DNA from: Cannabis sativa | Taxonomy: Eukaryota > Streptophyta > Magnoliopsida > Rosales > Cannabaceae | Assembly: GCF_029168945.1 (NCBI RefSeq) | Contig: NC_083602.1 | Location: forward strand, 71,010,600-71,074,599 | Length of the DNA stretch: 64,000 bases | Direction: 5' to 3' | Shown: piece by piece, positions 38,390 through 50,404 of the stretch | Layout of the letters: the number at the start of each line of letters is the position of its first letter | Position numbering within the stretch: the stretch's first letter is position 1 | The notes under the pieces: generated by a model | What the model saw: the letters and a program-made list of their open reading frames with translations, nothing else | What the model was told of the DNA's origin: nothing | Database searches by the model: none | Made by a program: the position numbers and the translations under genes

Positions 38390-38900
38390 TGTTGGAAAAA
38401 TGAATATGATTTGTAAATGTGACTATTTGAACTTTGTTATACATGCTTGATAGATTAGAGAATTGATAATGTTAATTCCATTTTTGGCATATTTAATTGA
38501 CAAAAATATTTTATTAATTATTGTATATTTCGGCTGGTATGTGTTTAATATGGTTTCCTATTTTGTGTATTCAAACTTGGAAGGAAAGTTCTCTAGCTTT
38601 CCTATTTTTGGAAAAAAGGTAAAAATGGCAAGTTTGGTTACTCATTTCGTTTTTATCTAACTAGCTGTATAATCTGATCCTGTGTTGAGTTTCCCATTTT
38701 CTCATATCAGATTTCTTGAAGAGAAAACCGGAGCTAAACTTTCCTTTTCTATAAAAGGAAAGTTGTAGTTACTGTCCACGATTCTGTAGGTATAGAAACG
38801 GAAATTCCTGGACTGATTGAAGAATTATTTTAGGGAAGTTTCTAGTGGGCTGAGGTCTTGTTCAGACCGAATGTAAGCTGTCAATAAGAAGTATATTCAT

Positions 38901-38908
38901 TATAAATA
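38901..38908 (+). promoter_or_regulatory. TATA box of the SIRE LTR
   Basis: TATAAATA in the centre of the LTR, upstream of the tandem repeats. Confidence 0.55.
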
Positions 38909-39074
38909 CATCTTATAGCAGCTAGGTTTTGTATCTCTTTTATTCACTTTCATATCTTTAGGAAAGAGTATCTTTGTTATGTAGAGAAGAGTTGTTCTAC
39001 TCTTACTCTGTTTATTTGTTGTTTGTATTGTCTTGAGTCTGTATTCAAGTCTACAACGAAGAAGAACATCAGTG

Positions 39075-39298
39075 CACCTTCGGGAGAAGGTATTTACAAG
39101 CTTTTGGGAGATTGCTTTTGAAGTCTTGCATCGGGAGGATACAAGCACACCTTCGGGAGAAGGGTTTTACAAGCTTTCGGGAGATTGCTTTTGAAGTCTT
39201 GCATCGGGATGATACAAGCACACAACCTTCGGGAGATGGTTGTACAGGCTTTCGGGAGATAGCCTTTAAGCCTTGAATCGGGAGGATTCAAGCACTCT
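39075..39298 (+). repeat. Three ~73-bp tandem repeats in the SIRE LTR
   Basis: Copies start at about 39075, 39148 and 39224 with ACCTTCGGGAGA, then a CTTTCGGGAGAT-type segment and a GCATCGGGAGGATACAAG-type segment. The third copy is more diverged. Each copy contains three CGGGAG-type cores. Confidence 0.92.
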
Positions 39299-39949
39299 TC
39301 AAGGTGATCGAAGGGAGTTCGAGCTCTTGGAGTTTTATCAAGATTCGGTTAGTAGGTGGAATACATCAAGCTTGCGGCATACAATAAGAGGGAGTCTATT
39401 TATGCGTAAGTCAACTACTTTGTATTTTTGATACCGATGTAATGAATCTTATCTCTGGGCGTGGCCCCGTGGACTAGTAACAATCTGAAAGGATTGTTGA
39501 AACCACGTATAAAAATCTTGTGTGTTTTTACTTTTATGCACTGTTTGTTTTTCTGGGTTTCTCTGGAGTTACAGAGTTGTATTCTGTAACTATGGAAAAA
39601 CTGTTTTCAGTACCAATTTCGTTATTCTGCATTTAATTAATCACTTAATTAAATAATCAAACTGGGAATATTAAAATACGGAATTTCAGATAAGTTGGAT
39701 TGGATAGAACTTGCATTATTTGGCATTTGAGGCTAAATCATTGATCATGTGTGCTTTGAAAAAGGATTTAGGTAAAAAAAAAAATTGAACGTTGTGCATT
39801 TCAAGCCACCCTTATAATTTTTATCCAAGATCACCTTTTTTGAGCATTGACTTGTTATTCTTTATTTTTACACATATTTTGAAATAGAAATAAATCTATT
39901 ATTTGTCCCTAACTATATCATAAGCATATCTTAAGTTTCGGGAGATTGT

Positions 39950-41646
39950 GATGTTGTGAATCTGAACTGTCTTTAAAAGAGTCAAAGATTATTTCTTTAA
40001 CCAAGGAAATTGATAACATTAAAAAGAATGTTAAAATGCTAAATCCAGGTTCCACCATATTTGAAAAAATTCAAAAATCTGGCCAAACTAATCATGCGGG
40101 GCTGGGTTATGTTCCAAATCAACCTGATTCTAATACCACTTTTGTTAAAACTAATAGTTTTGTTTCTGGAAGAGCCGTTTCTACCTCGCAGGTTTCTGTC
40201 TCTACAGCAAAGCACTCTGCTGTTACAGAAAAGAAGCAGCACGGTAAGTTTGACAATTTCAAAGGGATTAGAAGACGTTTCATTCCTATATGCCATTTTG
40301 TGGAATAAAAGGTCACATTCGACCTAAGTGAATAACCATGCAAAACATGTTTAAATCTAATTATCTTGGAAATAAACATGTTTTACAAAAACAAAAATGG
40401 GTTGTCAAAAACAAATGCTTGGTAGGTTCTACTTGTTTTAAAACTGCTGCTTCTAACATGTGGTATTTTGATAGTGGTTGTTCTAGACACATCACAGGTG
40501 AAAAAGAATTTCTTGTAAACATAAGACCAATGCACTGTGCAGAAGTTACATTTGGTAACGGTCTTACTGGTAAAGTCATAGGAATGGAAACTCTCAAGTT
40601 CGAAGGGCTTCCTAAACTAAAGAATGTCATGTTGGTTGAAGGACTAAAAGCTAATCTACTTAGTATAAGTCAGATTTGTGATCAGGGTTATACTGTGAGC
40701 TTTGATAGCAATCATTGCTATGAATATAATATTCTTGATGAAATTGTCTTACAAGGGCTGAGATCTAGTGATAATTGTTATACTCTCACTACGTATGCTA
40801 CTTGTCATTCTGTCATTGAAAATGTTACTGATCTATGGCATGAAAAACTTGGTCATATCCATTTTAAAAATCTGAAAAAAATTCTCTGTTTCAGGGATTG
40901 TACAAGGATTACCTAAATTAGGTAAAGAGTCATTGGTAAAATGTGGACCATGCCAGTTAGGTAAGCAACTGAAAATTTCTCACAAGAGTGTCCCGAATGT
41001 GAATACTTCTAGAGTTCTCGAACTCTTGCACATGGACCTAATGGGTCCAATCTAGGTAGAAAGCTTGAATGGTAAGAGGTATATTTTTGTTTGTGTTGAT
41101 GATTTCTCTCGATTTTCATGGGTGGATTTTTTGAGAGAGAAATCTAATACTTTTGAAGCTTTCCAATCTTTGTGTTTGAAATTACGAGTTGAAAAAGATT
41201 GTAACATTGGTAAAATTGTTAGGACTGGGAGTGATCATGGTAAGGAATTTGAAAATACCATATATGATGAATTTTGTAAAGCTAGCGGTATTTCTCATGA
41301 ATTTTCTGCTCCTAAAACTCCTCAACAAAACGGAGTGGTTGAAAGAAAGAATCGTACTCTAACAGAAATGGCTAGAGTAATGTTGAATAGCAAGAAGCTC
41401 ACGAAGCGTCTTTGGGCCGAAGCTATTAACACTGCTTGTTATACCATCAATAGAGTATTCTTACGTCCAGGTACTCTCAAAACACCATATGAAATCTGGA
41501 AAGGTAAGAAACCAAATGTAAGTCACTTTCATGTGTTTGGATGTGTTTGTTATATTTTACGAGATCGTGATTACATTGGTAAATTTGATGCTAAAAGTGA
41601 TGAAGGTGTTTTCTTAGGATATTCCACAAATAGTAGGGCATATCGT
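39950..41646 (+). pseudogene. pol: SIRE gag end, protease and integrase
   Basis: The gag C-terminus (SLTKEIDNIKKNVKM, near 39990-40040) leads to a zinc knuckle broken by a one-base deletion at about 40300. Protease (MWYFDSGCSRHITG) and GAG pre-integrase (LWHEKLGHIHFKNL) follow at 40338-40900. A frameshift near 40890 and a stop near 41053-41055 interrupt the integrase zinc-binding segment. The integrase core is open from 41065, with CVDDFSRFSW, GSDHGKEFEN and NGVVERKNRT carrying the D, D, E pattern, and ends at GYSTNSRAYR where a copia LTR begins at 41647. Confidence 0.88.
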
Positions 41647-43273
41647 TGTTGGGTTTTATGCCCTAAATAAAACTCTTTACAATCTGATTAGTTATCAATA
41701 TAAGAAATTTGATGTGATTGATGTTTGCATGAATTTTACATGCTAATGGTTTAATATGTTTAATATGTTTATTACTATTATACACAAAATCAGTTAAATC
41801 CAGATCATATGTTTATTCACAATTACAGTATCGTCAACACAGTGGAATGTGATTGTGAGCATATGAATCAAAAGACTTGGTCCCTGTTTCATCAGTGTTA
41901 TTGGATTTACACTAATGTGATAATCAGCGATGATGTGTACTTACACTTGGAGTAAGTGTTATGTTCTTTCCAGGACATTAGTAAAGTATACTAGTTTCGA
42001 ATGTATGGAGTATACATTGGACTGGACCGATATTGCAACTAAGTTAAGATATTACAAACTTACCGTTATACATATCTTTCCAAGTCAATATCAGTAGTTG
42101 ATCTTAAGAGTAAAAGAATCTAAATCCTGATATGCTTAGGCTCAACTCAGGAGTGCTATTCATGTTCTTTGATTTATTAGTTAAGCCTACTTTTGGGTCA
42201 GGGTGATACGTATATTTTGGGAACATGATAGTATGATTGAGTGGGAGTGCTGAACATAAATATGGAATCTATAGCTTCTACTGGTGTATAGAAGTCAAGT
42301 GATGATTCCCTTCGAGCTTAGCAAATAGAAGTAAATGGATGAGCTCTTGTTTACCTGACTAATTATTAGATCACTAAACACCATTTACAGGTAGCTAAGT
42401 GTTTTAAGGGGCAAAATACATTGAGGGGTGAGAACGGTAAAGAAATTCCATCTCGATGTAGATCATCTATATAGAGGATCTTTAAATCACAATAAGATTA
42501 TAACAATGGTTAAATGAGATAGTATATTGATATCGTGGAACATACAATATGCTCTATATAAGTCTGAGAGTGCAATTCTAAGTTCTAAGAGTGGATTCAA
42601 CGAAGAATTAATAAGTAGGAATTTACTTGGTAAATTTGGTTCACTTATTGGAAGCTCATCATATAGATCCATGGTCCCCATTCTAGTTGAGAACATTCTG
42701 CTTGTAAGACTCATTAATTGATTCGTGATTGATCAATTATAATTCTAAAGTTAGACTACGTCTAATTTTATGAATTTTCACTAAGCAGGGGTGAAATTGT
42801 AAAGAAAAGAGTTTCTAGGTTTATTTATTTATTAATGGACTTTATATGTCTAATTAATAATTAAATTAAATGACAATATTATTTAATAATGTATTTTAGT
42901 TATTAAATAATTAGTTTTGGCATTTAAAAGGTTAGAATTGGAAAATTGGCGTTTTTGAGAAAATAGAGATAAAATTTGATAAAACTGCAAAATCAAGTGA
43001 GGCCCAATACTACACCATGGCCGGCCACTTAATGTGGGATTTCAAATTAATATTTTCATTATTTTAATGCCAAATAATTCCTAACCTAAACCTAGTAGTT
43101 GCCTATAAATAGAAAGTGATGGCTCAGTCACATAACATGCTTTCATTAGTAATCTGACAGAAATTTCTCTCTTCAGAAAAACTGAGCCTTCCCCACTTTC
43201 TATACCTGGCCAAAACCATCCATCTCTTTTCCCTTCATCAATTTCGTGACCCTAGTGAAAGAGTGAGTGCCCA
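41647..43273 (+). repeat. 3'-truncated LTR of the dominant copia family
   Basis: It starts with TGTTGGGTTTTATGCCC and follows the D-type LTR to AGTGCCCA near 43273, then jumps into SIRE pol (TVMESANVV). About 280 bp of the LTR end and probably a few SIRE codons are missing, and no target duplication is visible. It is a solo or partial insertion that later lost its right edge. Confidence 0.88.
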
Positions 43274-44215
43274 AACTGTTATGGAATCTGCTAATGTTGT
43301 TGCTGATGATCTAAAAGATTTGTCTGAGTTTTCTACAGAAGAACAGATTGAAGATCTGCTTGAAAAGCCTGCTGCTGGGGAAAAGGAATCTGACGAATCT
43401 ACAGAAGCAGTTGTCGAGGCTACTGTGCAGGAATCTGTGGCTACAGAAATCCCAACAACAAAAGAATTCGAGTATCCTTTAAATTCAATCACTGATCCAA
43501 TACAGAGGGAACCATCCTCCAGGGTTAAAAAGAATCATCCTTCAGATCTCATCCTTGGAAACTTGGATGAGAGCATGGTTACAAGAAGAAAATATGCTAA
43601 TATAATTCAATTCTTATGTTTTATTTCTTCTTTAGAACCAAAATCTGTAAAAGAAGCACTAATGGATGAAGATTGGTTTCTTGTTATGCAGGATGAGCTA
43701 CATCAGTTTGTTCGAAACAAAGTCTGGAAAATGATTCCAAGACCACCGTTTGTGAACATCATTGGAACCAAGTGGATCTTCAAAAATAAGAGTGATCAGT
43801 TTGGCACTATCATTCGAAACAAGGCAAGGTTGGTTGCCCAAGGATACACTCAAGTTGAGGGTATTGATTTTGATGAAACATTTGCTCCTGTAGCTGGACT
43901 GGAATCGATCAGGTTACTTCATTCCATAGCTTGCATTCTTGGTATTAAATTGTATCAAATGGATGTCAAATCCGCTTTTTTGAATGGGTTGTTAAAAGAA
44001 GAGGTGTATGTTGAACAACCTAAAGGGTTTGAGGATCCTCACTTTCCTGATCATGTCTATAAGTTAGACAAACCTTTGTATGGTCTAAAACAAGCACCAC
44101 GTGCTTGGTATGAGCGTCTAACTGAATTTTTGGTTTCTCATGATTACAAGAGAGGAAATGTCGATAAAACACTTTTCATCAAAAACATTAATTCTGATGT
44201 AATTGTTGCTCAAAT
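43274..44215 (+). pseudogene. pol: SIRE reverse transcriptase, first part
   Basis: An open frame: an acidic variable linker with TVMESANVVADD, then RT motifs VWKMIPRP, GTKWIFKNK, VRNKARLVAQGYTQVEG-type (here IIRNKARLVAQGYTQ), DFDETFAPVA, YQMDVKSAFLNG and YGLKQAPRAWYERL. It is cut by element C after VIVAQI. The RT catalytic YVDD lies on the other side, at 52254 on. Remarkably few lesions are seen in this piece. Confidence 0.92.
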
Positions 44216-46093
44216 TGTTGGAAGTTATTTTACCAGGATCTTAGATCTACTCACAAGTATGTTGATTTAACAACCTAAATATGAACTTCTAAAACGATAG
44301 GAAATTAAACACATAAGAGTATCAAAAATCTTACAGTGATTGCAGCGAAATATATGTCTCCTCCCACTCAGATCTCTAACCCTTGATTCCTTTCTGTAGC
44401 AGAGTATAATCAAGATCTGAGCCCGATAGTCCTTCTTTGTTGTTTCTGAATTCTACACAGCCTTCCTCACTATGATTGAGGTATTACTTGATGTGTGTGG
44501 GCACTACTCTAGCACTTATACATTTCGAAACAGTGAAGGAAGAGAGAGAGAGAGGGTGGCGGCTCAGAGAGAATTTTCTGAGAGAAAATTCTTTCAGAAT
44601 AATGTTGTGAAAAGGTTGTACAGTTGTGTTCAACTCTGAAGCCTTTGCCTTCTATTTATAGACGACCACCAAGGGCTATGATTGACATTTGGAATTGAAA
44701 AAATCAAAGAGAAAAGGAAGCTAAGTGGCCGGCCTAGGCATTGTGGAAACAAGGCTTGCCACTTTTCCAACTTTCCTTTTCCTACACTGATAGTTTCCTG
44801 TTTTGTCAAAAACTGCCAATTCCTTTGTTCAACCACATAAATGTCAAATCTAATTATTTAATAATTAAAATTAATTATCAAATAATATATTGTCATTTAT
44901 TTTACTAATAATGAAACTAATTAAAGTTTCCTAATTAATAAATATGCCCTTCAAAATCTCTATTTACTGTTTTGCCCTTAATAAGTGATAAATTCTCAAA
45001 TAGACAAGTCTATCTTGAGAATTTTTAATTGATTAATTAAAATCAATTAAATGAGTCTTACAAGTAATATCATCTCAACTAGTGAGGGGACCATGGGTCT
45101 ATATATCCGAGCTTCCAATAAGCAGATCTAGAATTTACCACTTAAATTCACTGACTTATTAATTCTTCGTTGAATCCACACATAGAACTCAGAATTGCAC
45201 TCTCAGTATATAGAATGCTCTATATGTTCCACCATATAGACACATTATTAGTTATCCATTGTTATAATCCTAATGTGATCAATGATCCTCTATATGGATG
45301 ATTTACACTGTAAAGGGACTAAATTACCGTAACACCCTACAATGTATTTTATCCTTAAAACACTTAACCCTGTATAAATGATATTTCAACTAAGTGAAAT
45401 GAGTACTAAATCATTTATCTCGTTTGGTTAAGCTTGAAGGAAATCACCCTTTGCTTACTATTCGCTAGATAGAAGCTATAGATTCCATATTTATGTTAGC
45501 GCTCCCACTCAATCGCACTACCGTGTTCCCAAAATGTATGTATTGCCCAGACTAAAGATTAGGCTTAACTAACAAGTCAAAGAACACGAATAATACTCTT
45601 GAAATTAAGCCTAACCATATCAGGATTTCGATCATGTGATCTAGGATCAACTTATGATATTGAATTGAATAGATGTTTACGGTAAGTTTCAAAATCTAAT
45701 TCAAAGTTCAATATCGGTCAATTCCAATGCATACTCCATGCATCCAACCTGAGCTTTACTTTAACCTATGTTCTGGAAAGAACATAACATTTCTCCAAAT
45801 GTAAGTAAACTCCGTTGTAGATTATCATATCAGTAAAACCCAGTGTTCTGATAAATCTAGGAATACTTTATTCACATAGTCATGTTTATTTTCCACTGTG
45901 TTGACAACACAATAAACATGATCAAGTATGTGAAAAGGGGTTTAGATGAATTTATAAATCAAATAGACAAGCAATTGATTAAGTGAACCAAAACATACAC
46001 AAGTGAATGAAAAATTACTTCTGTTACTTTATTGATATTGAATAATCTGGATTACATTGAAACAGAGTTTTATTTAGGGCATAAAACCCAACA
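44216..46093 (-). repeat. 3' LTR of element C
   Basis: 1878 bp from TGTTGGAAGTTATT to CCCAACA. A minus-strand TATA box (plus TATTTATA, 44653-44660) is present. About 20-22 differences by eye from the other LTR of C over some 1840 shared bases, near 1.2 percent. Confidence 0.95.
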
Positions 46094-46122
46094 AACTCCC
46101 ACTTGCACTAATATAAAACAAA

Positions 46123-49100
46123 TCAGTACATTTCAATTAATCCTAAATTCTGACGGTGCTTTTCGAATGAAGTTACTGCCAAGACTTTGGTGAATGGATC
46201 AGCCAAGTTATCCTGCGTATCCACTTTCTCCACCAGTACATCCCCTCTTGCCACATATTCTCTGATAATATGATACTTTCTTTCTATATGCTTACTTCTC
46301 TTGTGGCTCCGAGGTTCCTTACTGTTGGCTATAGCTCCAGTGTTATCACAAAGCAGGACTAGAGGCCTTTCCATTTCAGGAACTACACCGAGACTGGTGA
46401 AGAACTTCCTAAGCCAGACAACCTCTTTAGCTGCTTCAGCCGCAGCTATGTATTCTGCCTCCATGGTAGAATCCGAAATCGCAGTTTGTTTAGAACTTCT
46501 CCAAACCACTGCTCCACCCCCAAGAGTAAACACCATCCCAGATGTAGATTTCCTGTCTTCAAGACATCCCTGGAAATCTGAGTCTGTATAGCCTAAGGGA
46601 TTTAAAGCACCACCCTTGTAGACTAATACATAATCTCTTGTACTCTTTAAGTATTTCAAAATATACTTAACAGCATTCCAATGTACCCGTCCTGGATTTG
46701 ACTGATACCTGCTCACGATTCCAACTGCATAGTAGATGTCAGGTCTAGTGCATAGCATAGCATACATTAGACTTCCAACTGCAGAAGCATAAGGAATTTT
46801 TGCCATGTCTTCTATCTCTTGAGGATCAGTAGGACACTATTCCTTAGATAGACGGATACCATGTCTAAAGGGCATGTTTGCCCCTTTGGTATTGGTCATG
46901 GAAAATCTCTCTAGAACTTTGTCAATGTAAACTGTTTGAGAGAGAGCAAGGGATCTGTTCTTTCGGTTTCTGACAATCTGAATACCAAGAACATAGGCTG
47001 CCTCACCCAAGTCTTTCATGTCGAATTGAGTGTCAAGCCATTCCTTGATGTGAGTCATTTTCTTGACATTGTTTCCAATGATCAAAATGTCATCAACATA
47101 AAGGACCAAGAATACTACTAATTGATTTTCCTTGAGTTGGTAAACACAAGGTTCATCTTCATTCTGATGAAAGCCGTAGGTTTTGATGATCTCATCAAAC
47201 CTTTTATTCCATGAGCGAGAAGCTTGCTTAAGTCCATATATGGACCTATTTAATTTGCAAACTTTATTCTCCTGCCCAGGAAGAACATAACCTTCTGGTT
47301 GCTCCATATAGATGGTTTCTTCAAGAAGCCCATTAAGAAAGGCTGACATCCATTTGCCAAATTTCATAATCTAAAGCGGCAGCTATGGGCAGAAGAATTC
47401 GGATGGATTTGAGCATGGCAACCGGACTAAAAGTTTCCTCATAGTCCACACCTTCTCTTTGGGTATAACCCTTGGCGACCAGTCTAGCTTTGAAAGTTTC
47501 GACTTCGCCTCCAGCACCTCTTTTCTTCTTGTAGACCCATTTACATCCAATTGGACGAAAATCATCAGGTGGTTCTACATATTCCCAGACTTTGTTCTTT
47601 TTCATGGAATCCATTTCTGAATCCATACCGGCTGACCATCGCTTCCGTTGCGGACTTGCCATTGCCTGTTTATAGGTTAATGGGTCGTCATCAATACCGT
47701 CACCAACGACCATATTGATTTCACCATCCAAGCCATAACGAGATGGTTTTGTAGAAACCCTCCCACTACGACGAGGAGCGGTGACCTTCTGAACAGGAGC
47801 TTTAGTAGTAGTTTTCTCAGTTGCTACAACTGAGGGAGTGGGATGTTCCTCTTCTTGAGTAGAAGAAGATGGTACATTTGAAGGAACAGTATCTGTGAGC
47901 ATTTCCTCTAATACAATTTCACTTTTCGGTTTGTTGTCTTTCATATAGTTATCTTCAAGGAAAGTAGCATTTGTAGAAACAAACACTTTGTTATCCTTGT
48001 GACTATAGAATAGTCCACCCCTAGTCTCTTTAGAATTTCCGACAAACATGCAAACTTCAGTTCGCGATTCCAGTTTGCCTTCTTTCTTTCTTAAGACGTG
48101 AGCAGGGCACCCCCAAATCCTATAATGGCGTAAACTAGGTGTACGACCATTCCATAGTTCGACGGGTGTCTTAGGGACTGCTTTAGATGGAACAACATTT
48201 AAAATGTCGTTTGCCATTTGAATAGCATATCCCCAGAAGGACGTAGACAGAGTTGAATAACTCAGCATAGACCTAACCATTTCTAAGAGAGTGCGATTTC
48301 TTCTTTCTGCAACTCCATTCTGCTGTGGAGTGCTTGGGGCAGTATATTGGGATTCAATTCCAAGTTCAATTAAATGATCTTTGAACTGCATATCCATATA
48401 TTCTCCACCCCTATCAGTTCGCAAGATCTTTAATGTTTTACCTAATTGGTTTTGAGCCAAAGCATGAAATTCCTGAAACTTTTCAAACGTTTCAGATTTC
48501 TTTTGCATTAGGTAAAGAAAACTATATCTAGAGAAATCGTCAATGAAAGTGACGAAATACTCATAACCTCCTCTGGCTTTTACATTCAGCGGTCCGCAAA
48601 CATCTGAATGTACTAACCCTAGGGGTTCTTTGGCACGCTCTCCCTTCGCAGAGAAAGAACGTTTGGTCATTTTTCCTTCTAGGCAAGACTCGCAGTGGCG
48701 GTTCTCTAAGACGACATTTTTCAATGGACCGTCTTTGGTTAGCCTATTGAGTCTATCAAAACCTATATGACCTAAACGTAAATGCCATAGATAAGTTTGA
48801 TCATCATTATCAATCTCTTTTCTCTTAAGGCTTCTAGGTTTAGCTACATTGAAAAGTTCAGTATTTAGTGAGATTTGAGTATCAGGTCTTAAAACATAAA
48901 GCCCTTGTTCCATGTTTGTAACACATATATGAAATCCATTACGAGAAATTGAACAATTTGAACTCGAAAAATTCAATATATAAAATTGTGTCTGTAAACA
49001 TGAAACGCTAATCAAGTTTCTACTAAAATTGGGAATATATAAAACATTCTCTAAAAGTAAAAACTTCTTAGAATTAAACTTGATTCGGGCTGTTCCTCTT

Positions 49101-49411
49101 GCTTTAACTGATACCAACTCGCCATTTCCAACTTTAAGCTTTAACTCATCTGGGTGAAGATTCTCCCAAGTTTCAAGCAGCTGTAATGAAGAACATACAT
49201 GGTTAGTAGATCCAGAATCAACAATCCAGGAGGATTTGTCGTTCTCTAAAACACATGATTCAAATACAAAAGCATCACCTTCGTTTGAATTGTCTAGAAG
49301 CCTGGGACATTGTTCTTCTTTATGTCCCTTTCCATTACAATTCGCACATAGAACATGATGTCTGATAATTGTACTTGAAGAAGCAGCTTTGTTAGAGCCC
49401 TCATGCTTAAT
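46123..49411 (-). pseudogene. pol: Element C nucleocapsid-pol polyprotein with three lesions
   Basis: Collinear and mostly open. CCHC knuckle CANCNGKGHKEEQC (near 49320); protease WIVDSGSTNHVC (near 49200); pre-integrase WHLRLGHIGFDRL; integrase catalytic FIDDFSRYS, RTDRGGEYMD and NGVAERRNRT; integrase C-terminal ETRGGLFYS; RT CKWVYKKKRG, ARLVAKGYTQREG, YGLKQASRSW and LYVDDILIIG; RNase H TDSDFQGCLEDRKSTSG and STMEAEYIAA. Lesions: TAG at about 49403-49405 just before the nucleocapsid, a frameshift near 47350 (consistent with a small deletion before AFLNG), and TAG at 46837-46839 before the RNase H part. It could not make a full polyprotein. Confidence 0.93.
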
Positions 49412-49828
49412 CTACTTCCTCTGATCAAAGCTTGCAATACCAGGAGGTCTCATTGCAATCAGATTCCGCTCATGGGCCCTTAACTCAGACTCGAGTTTGT
49501 CCATGTCGGAGGAGTTAGGATTGTTCAATAAATAATATAGAACAAAACTGTTATACTCCTGAGGAAGACTATAAAGTATGAGTTTTACCCATTGTTCCTT
49601 TGATAAATCAATTCCTAGTAGATTTGCCTTTTGGAATTTCAGATTCATCAACAATAGGTGCGAGTTAATGCAACTACCAGGATGCATTTTCACACTATTG
49701 AGTTCTTTTGCAAAGATACTAACTAGGAGTGGATCGGGATGAGGGTTATTCATATTGGCACTACAACATATCAATAAACAGAAGTAAGGTTTTGGTTCTA
49801 TAAATTCATACACAGGTTTAGAAAACAA
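49412..49828 (-). pseudogene. gag: Element C gag, N-terminus missing
   Basis: It keeps the middle and end of a UBN2-type gag (LVSIFAKELNSVKMHPG, SKEQWVKLILYSLPQEYNSF, DKLESELRAHERNLI) but lacks roughly the first hundred residues. The leader block sits immediately upstream. The sequence is not close to the gag of A and D, so this element differs from them in gag while sharing LTR and leader block. Confidence 0.8.
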
Positions 49829-49869
49829 ATAATCACATATGTTATAAGAATACTAAATCTAACATAGTT

Positions 49870-50230
49870 TATTTTCCAGGGTTTCCAACGAACTGATACA
49901 GTGTCCCGTTTAGGCGAGAGTCAAAGCATCATCCATTGAATAGAGTTGTCAATTCATCTAAAATGTCAAACATTCTAGCAACCTTTTATTCGATCAAGAT
50001 TGGAATTCAGCGTTGTCCCGTTTAGGCGAGAGTCAAGGCAATTCTATCTTATGAGCTTCTACCATTGTTTCGCATTCTTGTAAGTCTTATACGGTCGCCA
50101 CCATTAGGGTGGTCATGAACCATATAAAATAAACTTATAAGAATACTTATCTTTCGAGATTAAACGGCGCTAACTTGCTAATGAACGTTCCTCCATTAGG
50201 GAGGATTACTCACTAAAACAATAGCTATGT
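49870..50230 (-). promoter_or_regulatory. Conserved leader block with two CTAAT-loop hairpins (C)
   Basis: Two exact copies of the 20-mer (49903-49922 and 50015-50034; sense GACTCTCGCCTAAACGGGAC). Hairpins CCACC/GGTGG at 50098-50112 and CCTCC/GGAGG at 50190-50204 have the same loop. The first stem has a C-G pair where A and D have U-G in RNA, a change that keeps pairing. Confidence 0.75.
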
Positions 50231-50404
50231 AAAACCAACAATGGAGATCGAATTTCTCTTGATTAAAGCTCATTATTTAACAATGTATTTTGTTTAATCA
50301 TTTATATTCCATATCTCAATACTAAAATATTACAAATTAAAGTAAGAACTTTAATTAAATTTCAAAAATGGAATAATTTTGAAAAATATCTTATTTAAGT
50401 TGTT

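Larger units (their letters stand above)
38390..39655 (+). repeat. Probable 5' LTR of the SIRE element
   Basis: It starts at TGTTGGAAAAATG and contains a TATA box and a GGGCGTGGCCCCGTGG segment near 39457 followed by AACCACGTATAAAAATC, common in SIRE LTR ends. The right boundary is not visible. The 3' LTR is outside the window, so the limits are approximate. Confidence 0.55.

Noticed and set aside
39075..39298. Regularly spaced repeats resembling a CRISPR array
   Set aside because: The units are adjacent and wholly repeated, with no unique spacers, in a plant retroelement LTR.
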